NCBI RefSeq assembly: GCF_019249295.1
Contig: NZ_JAESDH010000027.1
Span: forward strand, 1 to 54,159
Reading direction: 5' to 3'
DNA from: Alteromonas antoniana
Lineage (GTDB): Bacteria; Pseudomonadota; Gammaproteobacteria; Enterobacterales; Alteromonadaceae
DNA length: 54,159 nt
Shown here: one piece after another, positions 18,146 through 26,150 of the stretch
Position numbering within the stretch: position 1 is the stretch's first letter
How the letters are laid out: each line of letters opens with the position of its first letter
The notes under the pieces: model-generated
The model's database searches: none
What the model was told of the DNA's origin: nothing
The model's input: only the letters and a program-made list of their open reading frames with translations
Position numbers and translations under genes: made by a program

Positions 18146-19150
18146 TTATCTGCGGCCCTGCTTCATTCGTTTACTTTGCGCTTCACGCTTCTCGTTGCGT
18201 TTCTCTTTGCGATCATGTTTATCCGGGGTTGCTGAGCCTTCTTTAAACCGTTGCTTGCGCTTGGCTTTGTCCGCTGCTTTTTTCTCTGCGGCCGCAGCCA
18301 TTTCCACTTTTTCTTGCGCAACCATTTTGGGTGTTTCAAGGCTTATTCTGCCAAGTTTTCCTGACTGCAACTCCGTAATCAGCACCTCGCAGATTTTATG
18401 CAAATTGACCCGACCGCCGCGCATGATAGCGCCGCGCTGTTTTGCTGCGGCTTCAAGAAACTCCAGTTCCGTTTCAGGTAACTCGTCAAGCTTGTAGCGC
18501 GTTGTCATTAGCTCTGGATAGGCTTTTATCAAATAGTCGGCAGCGAAAAAACCAACATCATCAAATTCCATTGCGGTGTTCTTCACCGCACCAGAGGCCG
18601 CCAGGCGATAAATAGAGTTGGGGTTTTCCAGCTTAGGCCACAGCACGCCTGGCGTGTCGTACAGCACAATTCCACTGCCAAGGTTAATGCGTTGCTGGCT
18701 TTTGGTCACGGCGGGTTCATTGCCCGTTTTAGCAATGATTCGGTCGGCCAGAATGTTAATAAGGGTCGATTTGCCGACATTAGGAATACCGGTGATCATC
18801 GCGTTGATCGACTTCACCGAGGCATCTTTACCGGCGCAGTGCTCGCGAATTAGCGGTATGATCTGTTTGGTATCAGCGGGCTGATTGCTTGAAGTGGTAA
18901 TGGTGAATACACCACGCTGACTCTCAAGCTCTTCTTGCCATTGGCGGGTTATTTCCGGATCGGCCAAATCAAACTTATTCAGAATTTTCAGGCATGGCTT
19001 GTCGCCGCGTATTTTCGCAATTTCCGGGTTTTCACTGGAATAGGGAATGCGGGCGTCCAATACTTCAATCAGAATATCTACCTGACTTAAGGACTCTTTT
19101 ATCTCTTTCAGGGCTTTATGCATGTGCCCCGGAAACCACTGTAAGGCCAC
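18146..19150 (-). CDS. YlqF/RbgA-type ribosome biogenesis GTPase (circularly permuted)
   Basis: A 334-residue GTPase with permuted motif order: G4 NKFD (58-61), then G1 GIPNVGKST (121-129), then G3 DTPG (165-168). It begins with the family signature ALQWFPGHMHKA and ends in a long Lys/Arg/Glu-rich tail that probably contacts rRNA. Family members assist late assembly of the 50S subunit. The start is GTG 19150, which places the family N terminus at residue 1 and has GAGGA eight bases upstream; a 31-codon extension is rejected. Its first 57 codons and leader are duplicated at 20741-20954. The gene reads as intact. Confidence 0.92.
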   Translation of the reverse strand: MALQWFPGHMHKALKEIKESLSQVDILIEVLDARIPYSSENPEIAKIRGDKPCLKILNKFDLADPEITRQWQEELESQRGVFTITTSSNQPADTKQIIPLIREHCAGKDASVKSINAMITGIPNVGKSTLINILADRIIAKTGNEPAVTKSQQRINLGSGIVLYDTPGVLWPKLENPNSIYRLAASGAVKNTAMEFDDVGFFAADYLIKAYPELMTTRYKLDELPETELEFLEAAAKQRGAIMRGGRVNLHKICEVLITELQSGKLGRISLETPKMVAQEKVEMAAAAEKKAADKAKRKQRFKEGSATPDKHDRKEKRNEKREAQSKRMKQGRR

Positions 19151-19195
19151 GTCGGCTTTCCTCAAAAACGCAAATTTTGCATATTGTACTTGATT
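18981..19195. repeat. Direct repeat R1: 5' end and leader of the GTPase gene
   Basis: Positions 18981-19167 match 20741-20927 over 187 bases with a single difference (g at 18991, a at 20751), which is synonymous (CTG or TTG, Leu). After a 12-13 base divergent patch, ATATTGTACTTGATT (19181-19195) again matches the second copy. The repeat covers the first 57 codons, the ribosome site and the probable -10 region (TACAAT on the minus strand). Confidence 0.95.
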
Positions 19196-19293
19196 AGAGC
19201 TGTCGGCGGGTATGGAATTGAGTAAAGTAGGAAGAGGCAGCACTCAGAGCTTTTCCAAGAGCTGCGCAGCTTTGATTCGTGCGAGGCATTGCA

Positions 19294-19322
19294 CTCAGGA
19301 GAAAAGTTTGCCTTCTCCTGAG
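19294..19322 (-). terminator. Hairpin after the second PEP-CTERM-like gene
   Basis: CTCAGGAGAA and TTCTCCTGAG form a perfect 10-bp stem with a 9-base loop, 11 bases past the stop codon at 19333. No T run follows, so transcription ending here would need Rho, or the hairpin only protects the RNA 3' end. Confidence 0.5.
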
Positions 19323-19332
19323 CGTTTCAATG

Positions 19333-20307
19333 TTATTTCTTCTTCAACTTGCGGGATATTGCCAATAGCGCAAGTCCGAACAATGCTATGCCAGAAGGCG
19401 CAGGTACATCAGTAGTGGGATTATCAGGTAGATCAATCGTTGCTAAAGAACCGCCCATTACGTATGCGTAATTGACCGACACCGTGTTACCCGCCAACAA
19501 ATTGCCTAATTCAAACGCAATTCCAATACCATCATCGGCAGTTGACGAGGAGAGATCACCTCCTGAAAGATATCTCAGTGGATCAGTTACGCTACAGCAA
19601 TCGAAGACAATTCCGGTATTTTGAACAAAGTCTGTATCGGCAAACAAGCCGAGTGGTTGACCGCTGATGGTACCAATAGATCCAACAAAGTTTTCAGCAG
19701 CAACGTCACCAACATCTGTAGTGTCACCGTCACTGTTGTTGTCAATGCCTCTCTGATTTGCAGTAACTGCGCTACCTCCTGGATTGTTATCCGGGTCGGG
19801 GTCGACAGCTCTTGCAAACTGAAGCCCGATAAGGTCAATATTGGCCGTAATGCTAGTTAGGATATTAATACGTTCGTCGTCATCGTTGAAAAAGAATTCG
19901 TGGATAATCGACATCGAGCCATTTCGAGCACTTCCAGCCCAGGTTACGTAATTGTCAAAAATCGATGACGCACTCATGTCAGTGAGAGACGTAAATAAAA
20001 AGTCTTCACCTGAGCCGACACCTCCGTCTGACACGCTGTTTCGGTTTTCCAGCAATCCGGACCCTTCGTATCGAACGCCAAATCCTTCAAAAGGAGTTCC
20101 TGGAGCAATATAGTCGAGATTAGGATCAAAGCTTCCCGTACCCGTTGGGTCGTACTGTAAACCCGGTCTGGAACGTCCTTCACCTAATGTTCCGTCGTCA
20201 CTAATTTGTGTCTGAATATAGTCACCGACCATAATGATGTTTGCAAAAGCTGAGCTGCTAAGCGTCAGCATTCCAACTGCAGTTACTGTTTGAAATATTG
20301 TTTTCAT
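19333..20307 (-). CDS. Exported protein with PEP-CTERM-like sorting tail, between direct repeats
   Basis: A 324-residue protein with signal peptide (MKTIFQTVTAVGMLTLSSSAFA), a long Asp/Asn/Gly-rich beta domain containing possible calcium-binding acidic repeats (DPDPDNNPGG, DNNSDGDTTDVGD), a vicinal cysteine pair (DCCSV) and a C-terminal sorting tail: VPAPSG, hydrophobic IALFGLALLAI, basic SRKLKKK. The layout is that of exosortase-processed PEP-CTERM proteins with the motif variant PAP. ATG 20307 has GGA seven bases upstream; an ATG four codons earlier is less well placed. The gene sits between two copies of the GTPase 5' end, which suggests separate acquisition. A sigma-54-like element lies at 20423-20439. 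Confidence 0.82.
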   Translation of the reverse strand: MKTIFQTVTAVGMLTLSSSAFANIIMVGDYIQTQISDDGTLGEGRSRPGLQYDPTGTGSFDPNLDYIAPGTPFEGFGVRYEGSGLLENRNSVSDGGVGSGEDFLFTSLTDMSASSIFDNYVTWAGSARNGSMSIIHEFFFNDDDERINILTSITANIDLIGLQFARAVDPDPDNNPGGSAVTANQRGIDNNSDGDTTDVGDVAAENFVGSIGTISGQPLGLFADTDFVQNTGIVFDCCSVTDPLRYLSGGDLSSSTADDGIGIAFELGNLLAGNTVSVNYAYVMGGSLATIDLPDNPTTDVPAPSGIALFGLALLAISRKLKKK

Positions 20308-20422
20308 TTTATTTTCCATTCCAATTGTATTGGCTGTAATTCATTGATTGGCATCAATGTATTTGACTTTTTTATAACAGCGAACGCCATCCTGGCGATA
20401 TTAATCAAGTCGGATGAAAACT

Positions 20423-20439
20423 AAGCAAATAATATGCCG
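20423..20439 (-). promoter_or_regulatory. Sigma-54-like promoter of the second PEP-CTERM-like gene
   Basis: On the minus strand CGGCAT-ATTAT-TTGCTT has GG and GC exactly 12 bases apart and a perfect TTGC -12 element. The leader to the ATG at 20307 would be about 100 bases, similar to the other PEP-CTERM-like gene in the window. Confidence 0.55.
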
Positions 20440-20721
20440 TTGTGAAGAATTCTTAGCATTTTAAATATTTAGCCCAGGAAGCTCTCTCGTTTTGATTTAA
20501 AGTGTAAAATAACCTGACATGTGATCACACTACGTCAATGTTCAAGCGAGTAGGGTTACGGGCATAGTTTATTTTATTTTGGAAGTTGCATTGAAACGCA
20601 GTTAGAAGCGTTTTGATATGAAGGTATGGTCAGCGGGGAAAGTAATTGTTATAGGGCTTCAGGTGGTTGCTTTGGCAGTTAATTTACAAATGTCTGGTTC
20701 AGCAAAAGGCAACTTTGAGAT

Positions 20722-20910
20722 CTACCCAGTCGAGTATTCGAGAATTTTCAAGCATGGCTTGTCGCCGCGTATTTTCGCAATTTCCGGGTTTTCACTGGAA
20801 TAGGGAATGCGGGCGTCCAATACTTCAATCAGAATATCTACCTGACTTAAGGACTCTTTTATCTCTTTCAGGGCTTTATGCATGTGCCCCGGAAACCACT
20901 GTAAGGCCAC
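20722..20910 (-). pseudogene. Truncated copy of the GTPase gene (N-terminal 57 codons)
   Basis: From GTG 20910 this frame encodes the first 57 residues of the YlqF/RbgA-type GTPase exactly, then EYSTG and a stop. The break is just before the G4 NKFD motif, so no nucleotide binding is possible. The ribosome site and the -10-like TACAAT are retained, so a 62-residue peptide could still be made. It is the outer copy of the R1/R2 duplication. Confidence 0.85.
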
Positions 20911-20954
20911 GTCGGCTTTCCTCAAAATCTCACTTGCAGATATTGTACTTGATT
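20741..20954. repeat. Direct repeat R2: second copy of the GTPase 5' end and leader
   Basis: Same orientation as R1 (18981-19195), offset 1760 bases, then 1759 after the divergent patch. Positions 20741-20927 are 186/187 identical to R1; 20940-20954 (ATATTGTACTTGATT) match exactly. The left edge at 20740/20741 is abrupt. Confidence 0.95.
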
Positions 20955-21228
20955 CATCGTGTTGGTGTGCAATCAATTAAGAGCTGGCTGTTTTATGCGT
21001 AATAGATGCTGATTGATAGTCGTATTTCGGTTCGTTTTTCTCACTCATCCTCTACAACGGGTGAAACTGAAATATGCCTTATCTTTTTACGTCACAGGCA
21101 CTTTTCTGCCACTAAATCGATGAGCCCACAAATCGCTTGCCTTTGAAGCATATTTCCATGTATTTCATTGACTTATATGCTCGCTCCCTAATAGGATATC
21201 TTTTCTAAAAATAATATGAAGTACAAAA

Positions 21229-21744
21229 ATGAAAATAGTTAAACTGGTTCTCGCCCTGCTTGCCGCGTTTATCGTGGTGGGAGGGGTCTATATTGCCTAC
21301 ACAATTCACCTTCAGACAAAACAGCAAGAGCAAGAAACCGCCGCAGAAAATGAAATACTTAATCGTGAGTTCAAGCCGGTTGTCGAAAGTTATATCGATG
21401 CTTTTAACCGCTGCGAAATCAATGAGATGCACGCATTTCTTAATGAAAAAAGGCGTCTGAGTGAAGAAGCCTATGCGCAGTCAAAGAACGACCAAGATTA
21501 TGGATTGTGGCTGTATTGTAAAAAACTGAGTTTTGATATTGTGAAGGTAAGAACGCTGCGACAAAGTAGTGAAAACAAAGCATCAGTCAGAGTAGATTTG
21601 AATGTAACTTACAGAGATTCGGGGGTAAATGAAGAAGCCAGCACAACGTATAATAAATGGAACTTTGTAAAAGAAGATGGCAAGTGGAGGCTAAGTAACG
21701 ATTCCTTCAGAAGACTTGTGGGTACTTACAACGACGTATTGTAA
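21229..21744 (+). CDS. Membrane-anchored protein with NTF2/SnoaL-like domain
   Basis: A 171-residue protein with an N-terminal membrane anchor (VKLVLALLAAFIVVGGVYIAY, residues about 4-24), a charged linker, then a domain starting EFKPVVESYIDAFNRCEIN and ending KWNFVKEDGKWRLSNDSF, a pattern typical of NTF2-like alpha+beta folds. No catalytic residues can be assigned. It would sit in the inner membrane with the domain outside. ATG at 21229 follows a weak GAAG. It is convergent with the transglutaminase-like gene. The precise function is unknown. Confidence 0.7.
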   Translation: MKIVKLVLALLAAFIVVGGVYIAYTIHLQTKQQEQETAAENEILNREFKPVVESYIDAFNRCEINEMHAFLNEKRRLSEEAYAQSKNDQDYGLWLYCKKLSFDIVKVRTLRQSSENKASVRVDLNVTYRDSGVNEEASTTYNKWNFVKEDGKWRLSNDSFRRLVGTYNDVL

Positions 21745-21868
21745 ACGCACAAGCTACACTGTCGCTTTACGTCGTTTAGCTAAAAACGAGGTGAAGCGGC
21801 TACGCATCGCGGTGAGAAATGGAGTTCCCAGGCATTGCGAATACCGCAAAACATTGGAGAGTAGATTG

Positions 21869-22723
21869 TTAATCTAATTGTGTTGTCCACACATTCACCT
21901 TCATGGCAGAGCCGGGTAACCCCCAAAACGCGCCTGAAACCGGTGGGACTAAGTCGGGCAGCCTACTGACTGCGACAGTAATGTGCTCGGCTCCGACCAG
22001 ATTTCCATGCGTTGGGTCAAACCCTTTCCAGCCTGCTCCGGGGATAAAGACTTCTGCCCAGGCATGCGTAGTTTCAGCGATATTTTCAGAAGACTCTGTG
22101 TAAACATAGCCGCTCACAAACCGGGCCGCGAAGCCCAGATGACGAACCACATCAATGTACAAACTGGCCAGATCGCGGCAGGACCCGGACTTCGTGGATA
22201 AGGTGGTTATCGTGCTCTGCACCCCCTCGTCTTCCCTTACCGTATAGGTGATGGATTCATAAATCTGCTGATTTAATAACAGCAACAGTTCAAATGTCTG
22301 AACCTGTTTATCCTTGGTCCATACTGACTTTATCCAGTCATCCAACTGCGTGGTATGGGCGATGTTCCCATCATTTAAATAGGGCTTCAGCGTAATGCAA
22401 TCCTCTTCGGGGTAGGCAAACGGGTAAGTCACGGCATAATCGGAAATTAAGAAATCCTGCGGTATTTCGTCGAACTTCTGGATCACGGTTGTGCTTTCTA
22501 TCAGCAAACGGTCGGTAGGTTCAGAAAAGGTCGCCACGGCGACCGAGTTGCTTTCGACATCACGATGCCAGCGTAAATTAGCCGGCGGGCTGATATCCAG
22601 CAGAGCAGATTCAATGTGCTGATTATGATCTTCACGCGGCCGAAGCCTGAGTGTATGTGCCTCCAACTGAACACGGTCTGAGTATTCATAAATTGTCTGG
22701 TGTAACACTTTGAACCGTCTCAT
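21869..22723 (-). CDS. Transglutaminase-like cysteine protein
   Basis: A 284-residue protein with the N-terminal bacterial transglutaminase-like domain (FKVLHQTIYEYSDRVQLEAH, about 4-100) and a C-terminal catalytic core. The triad is visible: C182 in SGSCRDLA, H220 in TTHAWAEV, D236 in FDPTHG. Such proteins are cytoplasmic and act as transglutaminases, peptidases or amidases; the substrate is unknown. I start at ATG 22723 because the family begins MRRFKVxHxTxYxY; a 77-codon upstream extension has no recognisable protein character. GGGAA lies about nine bases upstream. In other genomes this family often neighbours circularly permuted ATP-grasp genes; none is seen here. Confidence 0.9.
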   Translation of the reverse strand: MRRFKVLHQTIYEYSDRVQLEAHTLRLRPREDHNQHIESALLDISPPANLRWHRDVESNSVAVATFSEPTDRLLIESTTVIQKFDEIPQDFLISDYAVTYPFAYPEEDCITLKPYLNDGNIAHTTQLDDWIKSVWTKDKQVQTFELLLLLNQQIYESITYTVREDEGVQSTITTLSTKSGSCRDLASLYIDVVRHLGFAARFVSGYVYTESSENIAETTHAWAEVFIPGAGWKGFDPTHGNLVGAEHITVAVSRLPDLVPPVSGAFWGLPGSAMKVNVWTTQLD

Positions 22724-23110
22724 ATGCGTCGTTTCCCGAGGTAGCCATGTTGTCACGGCATTTATTTCCGTAACTGGGTACATCCACGGTATCACTTTTC
22801 TGAGGATAAAAAGCATTAAAATGATATATTGCTCTGTATAATTTATAAACAGAACGCTTTTTTGGTTGGGCGGTGACCGGGCCTCACTTTTAGTACCAGC
22901 CGCTCGGTGGATTGAGCAGGTTAGTGACCGGCTCCCAATATCAGAACCACCCATTTGATGAATTGAGCATGTTTGGTTTTTATGGATGCCGCAAATTGCA
23001 ATGGCGATAGCGCATCACTACCACGCCATCTGTATTCTGGCATCGAAATTGCCACCTTTCTCCCTAGTGTATCAATAGCGAAAGTCCACAGATAAATCAG
23101 GGAGCTGGTT
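22724..23110. other. Divergent intergenic region
   Basis: Nothing coding is supported. The octamer ATTGAGCA occurs twice, near 22912 and 22962, within partly similar surroundings. Promoters for the transglutaminase-like gene (minus) and the coiled-coil gene (plus) must lie here, but no clear -35/-10 pair was found. Confidence 0.4.
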
Positions 23111-23599
23111 ATGATCGTCACGCAAGCAGACTACACCCGCTGGCAAAACATGTATGGCGAGCGCAACGATGGTGTTAAGGGGGCCGGAAATGTATCTGAA
23201 CGTTCGGAGAGTGGGGGGCAGGAGTTTTCCCTCGGGAATGAAAAAGAAAATGATGTGAGGTCAGAACTTGCCGGTTCTTATCGTGAAAAAAGTTTTCTGG
23301 AAGTCGCTTTTGAGCGAACCCTGAATCATCGTTTAGGTATTGACCAAGGAAAAATGGATGAATTGAAGGAAGAGATAAAAAACACTGAAAACGCCATAGA
23401 GGCATTAAATAATCAAAAGCCTCACACAGAAAAACAACAGAAGGAGCTTCAGTCCCTGGAGGAAAAGCTTAAAACTCTGGAAGAAGCATTGAATGAATTG
23501 GTTAAGCAAGCAACTGAGCGGGCAAGAGAAAATACTGAGCCAGAACAAAAAGCCAGTCAGTTGCTGGAAAAATACAAATCAGTAGCATCACTTCTGTAA
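23111..23599 (+). CDS. Coiled-coil protein of unknown function
   Basis: A 162-residue protein without signal peptide or membrane segment. The C-terminal half (about 75-150) has heptad-like spacing of Leu/Ile with many E, K and Q (EIKNTENAIEALNNQ; LQSLEEKLKTLEEALNEL), so a long coiled coil is expected. The N-terminal third is polar and probably disordered. ATG 23111 is preceded by GGGAG. No family is recognised, and no neighbour suggests a role. Confidence 0.75.
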   Translation: MIVTQADYTRWQNMYGERNDGVKGAGNVSERSESGGQEFSLGNEKENDVRSELAGSYREKSFLEVAFERTLNHRLGIDQGKMDELKEEIKNTENAIEALNNQKPHTEKQQKELQSLEEKLKTLEEALNELVKQATERARENTEPEQKASQLLEKYKSVASLL

Positions 23600-23932
23600 T
23601 GAAATAGACGATTAAGGTGTGTCAGTTTCTGTCGCTCTAAAGATTTGCCTGGCAAAAAAAGACTCGATGACTGGCTTGGACAACCGGCGCGCTGTTCATT
23701 ATTAAGTTGAAACTGTCAGGAGCAGCGAGCTGAGGAGTTTATATCGCGCTCCTGGATTTGCACCACTTTAAGCGGATTAACGGCAATGACGGACATGTAA
23801 TCAGTGCCACGGCAGGGGACAATGTGGCATCGATATATTGAAAACCATTGTGTTGATAAAGTTTTAAGATGCCACTGTCGTCTAGTGCGAACCAGTATTC
23901 TGCTTGAATTAAAGCATCATACTGGTAACTGA
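23600..23932. other. Gap between convergent genes
   Basis: No gene has a usable start. On the minus strand an open frame of about 60 codons (from near 23930 to about 23742) reads like protein (EYWFALDDSGILKLYQHNG) but opens directly after a stop codon and lacks ATG or GTG, so it may be decayed coding sequence. No terminator with a T run was seen. Confidence 0.4.
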
Positions 23933-24373
23933 CTACTCATCCGGGGCGTAATGATTTTTCATCAGCCATGCGTACGCCGTTGTAAAAGCAGGCTCCTGAA
24001 ACTGCTTCAAACCCGTCTCAGAGAACGGCACTGAAATAGGATTTCTGCGCAACGATTCTTTAATTTCTGTGGGGCCAAAGACAACAACGTTTAAATCTGC
24101 AATCAGCTCAATTGCCGCCTCAAGTTTAAAACCAATAGCACTGCCTGCAAATTTACCTTTACTCTGACGCTGACGAATGATCACAGCGTCAGCTTTATAG
24201 TCAGCAACCAACTTAGCAAATGTGCTTTGAAAGTTTTTTAGACCTTTAGCGCTGGTATCTGCCAGTGTTAAACGGCGGGACCGGCAATCGGGAATATGAA
24301 ACACACCATCTGTTAATGACAACAGACACAACGTCGCCTCGTTGCTTTTTAGATCTACACCAAAGACTTTCAT
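23933..24373 (-). CDS. DUF3010 family protein
   Basis: A 146-residue protein beginning MKVFGVDLKSNEATLCLLSL, followed by CRSRRLTLADTS, VIIRQRQSKGKFAGSAIGFK and FGPTEIKESLRR. These segments match the DUF3010 family known from Alteromonadales and Vibrionales; the DLKSNEA and KGKFAGSAIGFK parts suggest an RNase-H-like fold, which is inference. The start is ATG 24373, preceded by AAGGAAATAGC; a 21-codon extension is rejected. No function is established for the family. It stands alone. Confidence 0.85.
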   Translation of the reverse strand: MKVFGVDLKSNEATLCLLSLTDGVFHIPDCRSRRLTLADTSAKGLKNFQSTFAKLVADYKADAVIIRQRQSKGKFAGSAIGFKLEAAIELIADLNVVVFGPTEIKESLRRNPISVPFSETGLKQFQEPAFTTAYAWLMKNHYAPDE

Positions 24374-24927
24374 GCTATTTCCTTCAAGTATTTGCGCGCT
24401 AGTATACCGTTTTTCAGCTTGGATACAGAGAGTCAATTCTGCCTTTATCCTAACGGATTATTACAACCCCAGTCGGATTCTAGAGTATGAATTGTTGAGC
24501 ATTGAGAAGTAATTTACTTTCAGGACCGCAAACGTACTGGCGAACCGCAACTCCAATTTTTAGTCACACAATAACCGACTTTCGTCTGCTTATGTAATTC
24601 TTCGTATTTGAATGTATGGTACCAGAGGGCGGTTTTTGCCTCAGGCGGGACGTCCTCGAAGACAGCGGAATTTTTAAACTGAAAGCGAAGTGTTTATCAG
24701 CAAGCGATGGAGCTTATCATTATGGGGTTCGGCGTTTATCTTGTTTCTGGATGGCTGAGTAACTGAAAGGACGCCTCAGGGGCCGATTCGTGCACCATTA
24801 CTCTTAAAAGATATACAACCTTCCTGATTTAAAAATCTTTGACACAACTAAGTCAGTATTAAGACCTAGTAATCCATTTATGCTATCGGTACGCTCAACA
24901 GCGATGGCGTTTCCAGAGAGTTAAGTA
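24374..24927. other. Divergent gap with a short match to the tRNA-Leu 3' end
   Basis: No gene is supported. TGGTACCAGAGG at 24617-24628 is identical to the last 12 bases of the tRNA-Leu gene (26928-26939 as read on the plus strand) and in the same orientation; one mismatch later CGG also matches. This could be a remnant attachment site or chance. Promoters for the DUF3010 gene and the OmpV-like gene are expected here. Confidence 0.4.
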
Positions 24928-25836
24928 TTGCGAAAATTTAAATTAATCTTATGCTTCAAAGCATTAGCTATCATTAGTACAACCACATGGGCAGATCCCG
25001 GCGACGCTGGTGCTATCGATTCTCCTAACCGTAATTTAACCGGCTTTGAAGGGCTGAAAGAAACACAACCTCTTTGGGAAGTTGGCGTTGGCGGCGGTAT
25101 GGTGGAGGTGCCCAACTACCCGGCATCTGGCGAGAGAAATGTCGTTTCATTAGCACTCCCTTACGTCATTTATCGCGGCGATATTTTCCGGATCGGAGGG
25201 GGAGGTGGTGCCCGCGCAGTGTTTGTCGAACAGAATGACTTTGAAGTTGATGTGAGTGTGGGTGGTGCTTTTTCAGCTGAAAGTGAAGAGGGGAGCGTAC
25301 GTGAGGGGATGCCTGAACTCGACTACATGTTTGAAGTGGGTCCGCAACTTATCTATAAAATACAAGACTTTACCTTTGATGGCGGCGGTGAGGCAAGACT
25401 CAATGCCCGAATGCAGGCCAGGGCCGTGTTTTCCACTGATTTTGGCAGGGTGGATAGCAGAGGCTACGTTATTGAACCAACGATAAGGTATCAACAGCGT
25501 GGCGTTTTTCTGCCAGATACCGGATTCAGCCTTACGGCTCGGATGACTTGGGGGACAGAAAAACTGCACGATTATTTTTACGAGGTTGCACCACAGTACG
25601 CAACTGATTTCAGGCCAGATTATGATGCCAAAGGAGGGTATTTAGGCGCTGAAATTTCTGCCGGACTGGCATTCCCGATTGTTAAAAATGTACGCGGCTT
25701 TTTTGGGGCGTCAGTGCAATTACATAAAGGCTCCGCCAACGAGGATAGCCCGCTTTACGAGAAAGATGTGACTTACAGCATCGGGGTAGGGTTTGTCTGG
25801 CGTACATACGAGAGTGACGCAAAGGCGAACTGGTAA
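24928..25836 (+). CDS. MipA/OmpV family outer-membrane protein
   Basis: A 302-residue protein with a signal peptide (residues 1-22, cleavage at TWA) and the MipA/OmpV pattern: WEVGVGGGMVEVPNYPASG near the start, LPYVIYRGDIFRIGGGG, alternating strands with Gly-Asp turns, and a C-terminal strand YSIGVGFVWRTYESD. It should form a beta barrel in the outer membrane; family members are scaffolds or porin-like proteins. The start is a TTG at 24928, since no in-frame ATG precedes the signal peptide; GAGAG lies about nine bases upstream. Initiation is likely inefficient. Confidence 0.88.
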   Translation: MRKFKLILCFKALAIISTTTWADPGDAGAIDSPNRNLTGFEGLKETQPLWEVGVGGGMVEVPNYPASGERNVVSLALPYVIYRGDIFRIGGGGGARAVFVEQNDFEVDVSVGGAFSAESEEGSVREGMPELDYMFEVGPQLIYKIQDFTFDGGGEARLNARMQARAVFSTDFGRVDSRGYVIEPTIRYQQRGVFLPDTGFSLTARMTWGTEKLHDYFYEVAPQYATDFRPDYDAKGGYLGAEISAGLAFPIVKNVRGFFGASVQLHKGSANEDSPLYEKDVTYSIGVGFVWRTYESDAKANW

Positions 25837-26150
25837 TGAGGTTAAATTCTTCGTTAACCGTTATTTCTGGACAAGAATAGACTTGCTTCGTTTTGTGTAG
25901 ACATATGAACATGGTCTCAGAGGCGGGATCTGATTTGGCTGAGACTTGGACTGCACAGAGCTACCCTCTGGTAAGCCAGTTTTTATTGGTACCCATGTCG
26001 CAACTGTGAAAGATAGGCAAGTACCTGTCACTGATTAGTTGCAGCAAGAAAGTGGACGATTACTGCTGAATCTATCCGCTGAAAAGCAATTATAGTTTTG
26101 ATACCTCTTACAAGTATCGCCACTTGTAAGAGGTATCAATTGCTGGAACG
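25837..26150. other. Gap between convergent genes, with a long hairpin
   Basis: No gene is supported. The only clear structure is the 15-bp stem at 26100-26137. No intrinsic terminator with a T run was found for the OmpV-like gene. Confidence 0.45.
26100..26137 (-). terminator. Long perfect hairpin after the DUF4235-like gene
   Basis: GATACCTCTTACAAG (26100-26114) and CTTGTAAGAGGTATC (26123-26137) form a perfect 15-bp stem with an 8-base loop, 13 bases past the stop of the minus-strand gene. There is no T run, so it is more likely an RNA-stabilising or Rho-assisted 3' structure, or a remnant of an element. Confidence 0.45.

Larger units (their letters stand above)
20308..21228. other. Long gap holding a sigma-54-like site and a gene-end duplication
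   Basis: Contains the probable promoter of the PEP-CTERM-like gene (20423-20439, minus), and the truncated GTPase copy with its leader (20741-20954). On the plus strand an open frame from ATG 20618 begins with a signal-like sequence (KVIVIGLQVVALAVNLQ) but runs straight into the duplicated segment and stops at 20803. It may be the 5' remnant of a disrupted gene. Between 20955 and 21228 I see nothing beyond the leader of the next gene. Confidence 0.5.

Noticed and set aside
22921..23121. 66-codon minus-strand frame upstream of the transglutaminase-like gene
   Set aside because: Crosses the start of the well-supported coiled-coil gene; no ribosome site.
23742..23930. Minus-strand frame of about 60 codons with protein-like composition
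   Set aside because: It has no usable start codon and follows a stop directly. It may be decayed coding DNA, but cannot be called a gene.
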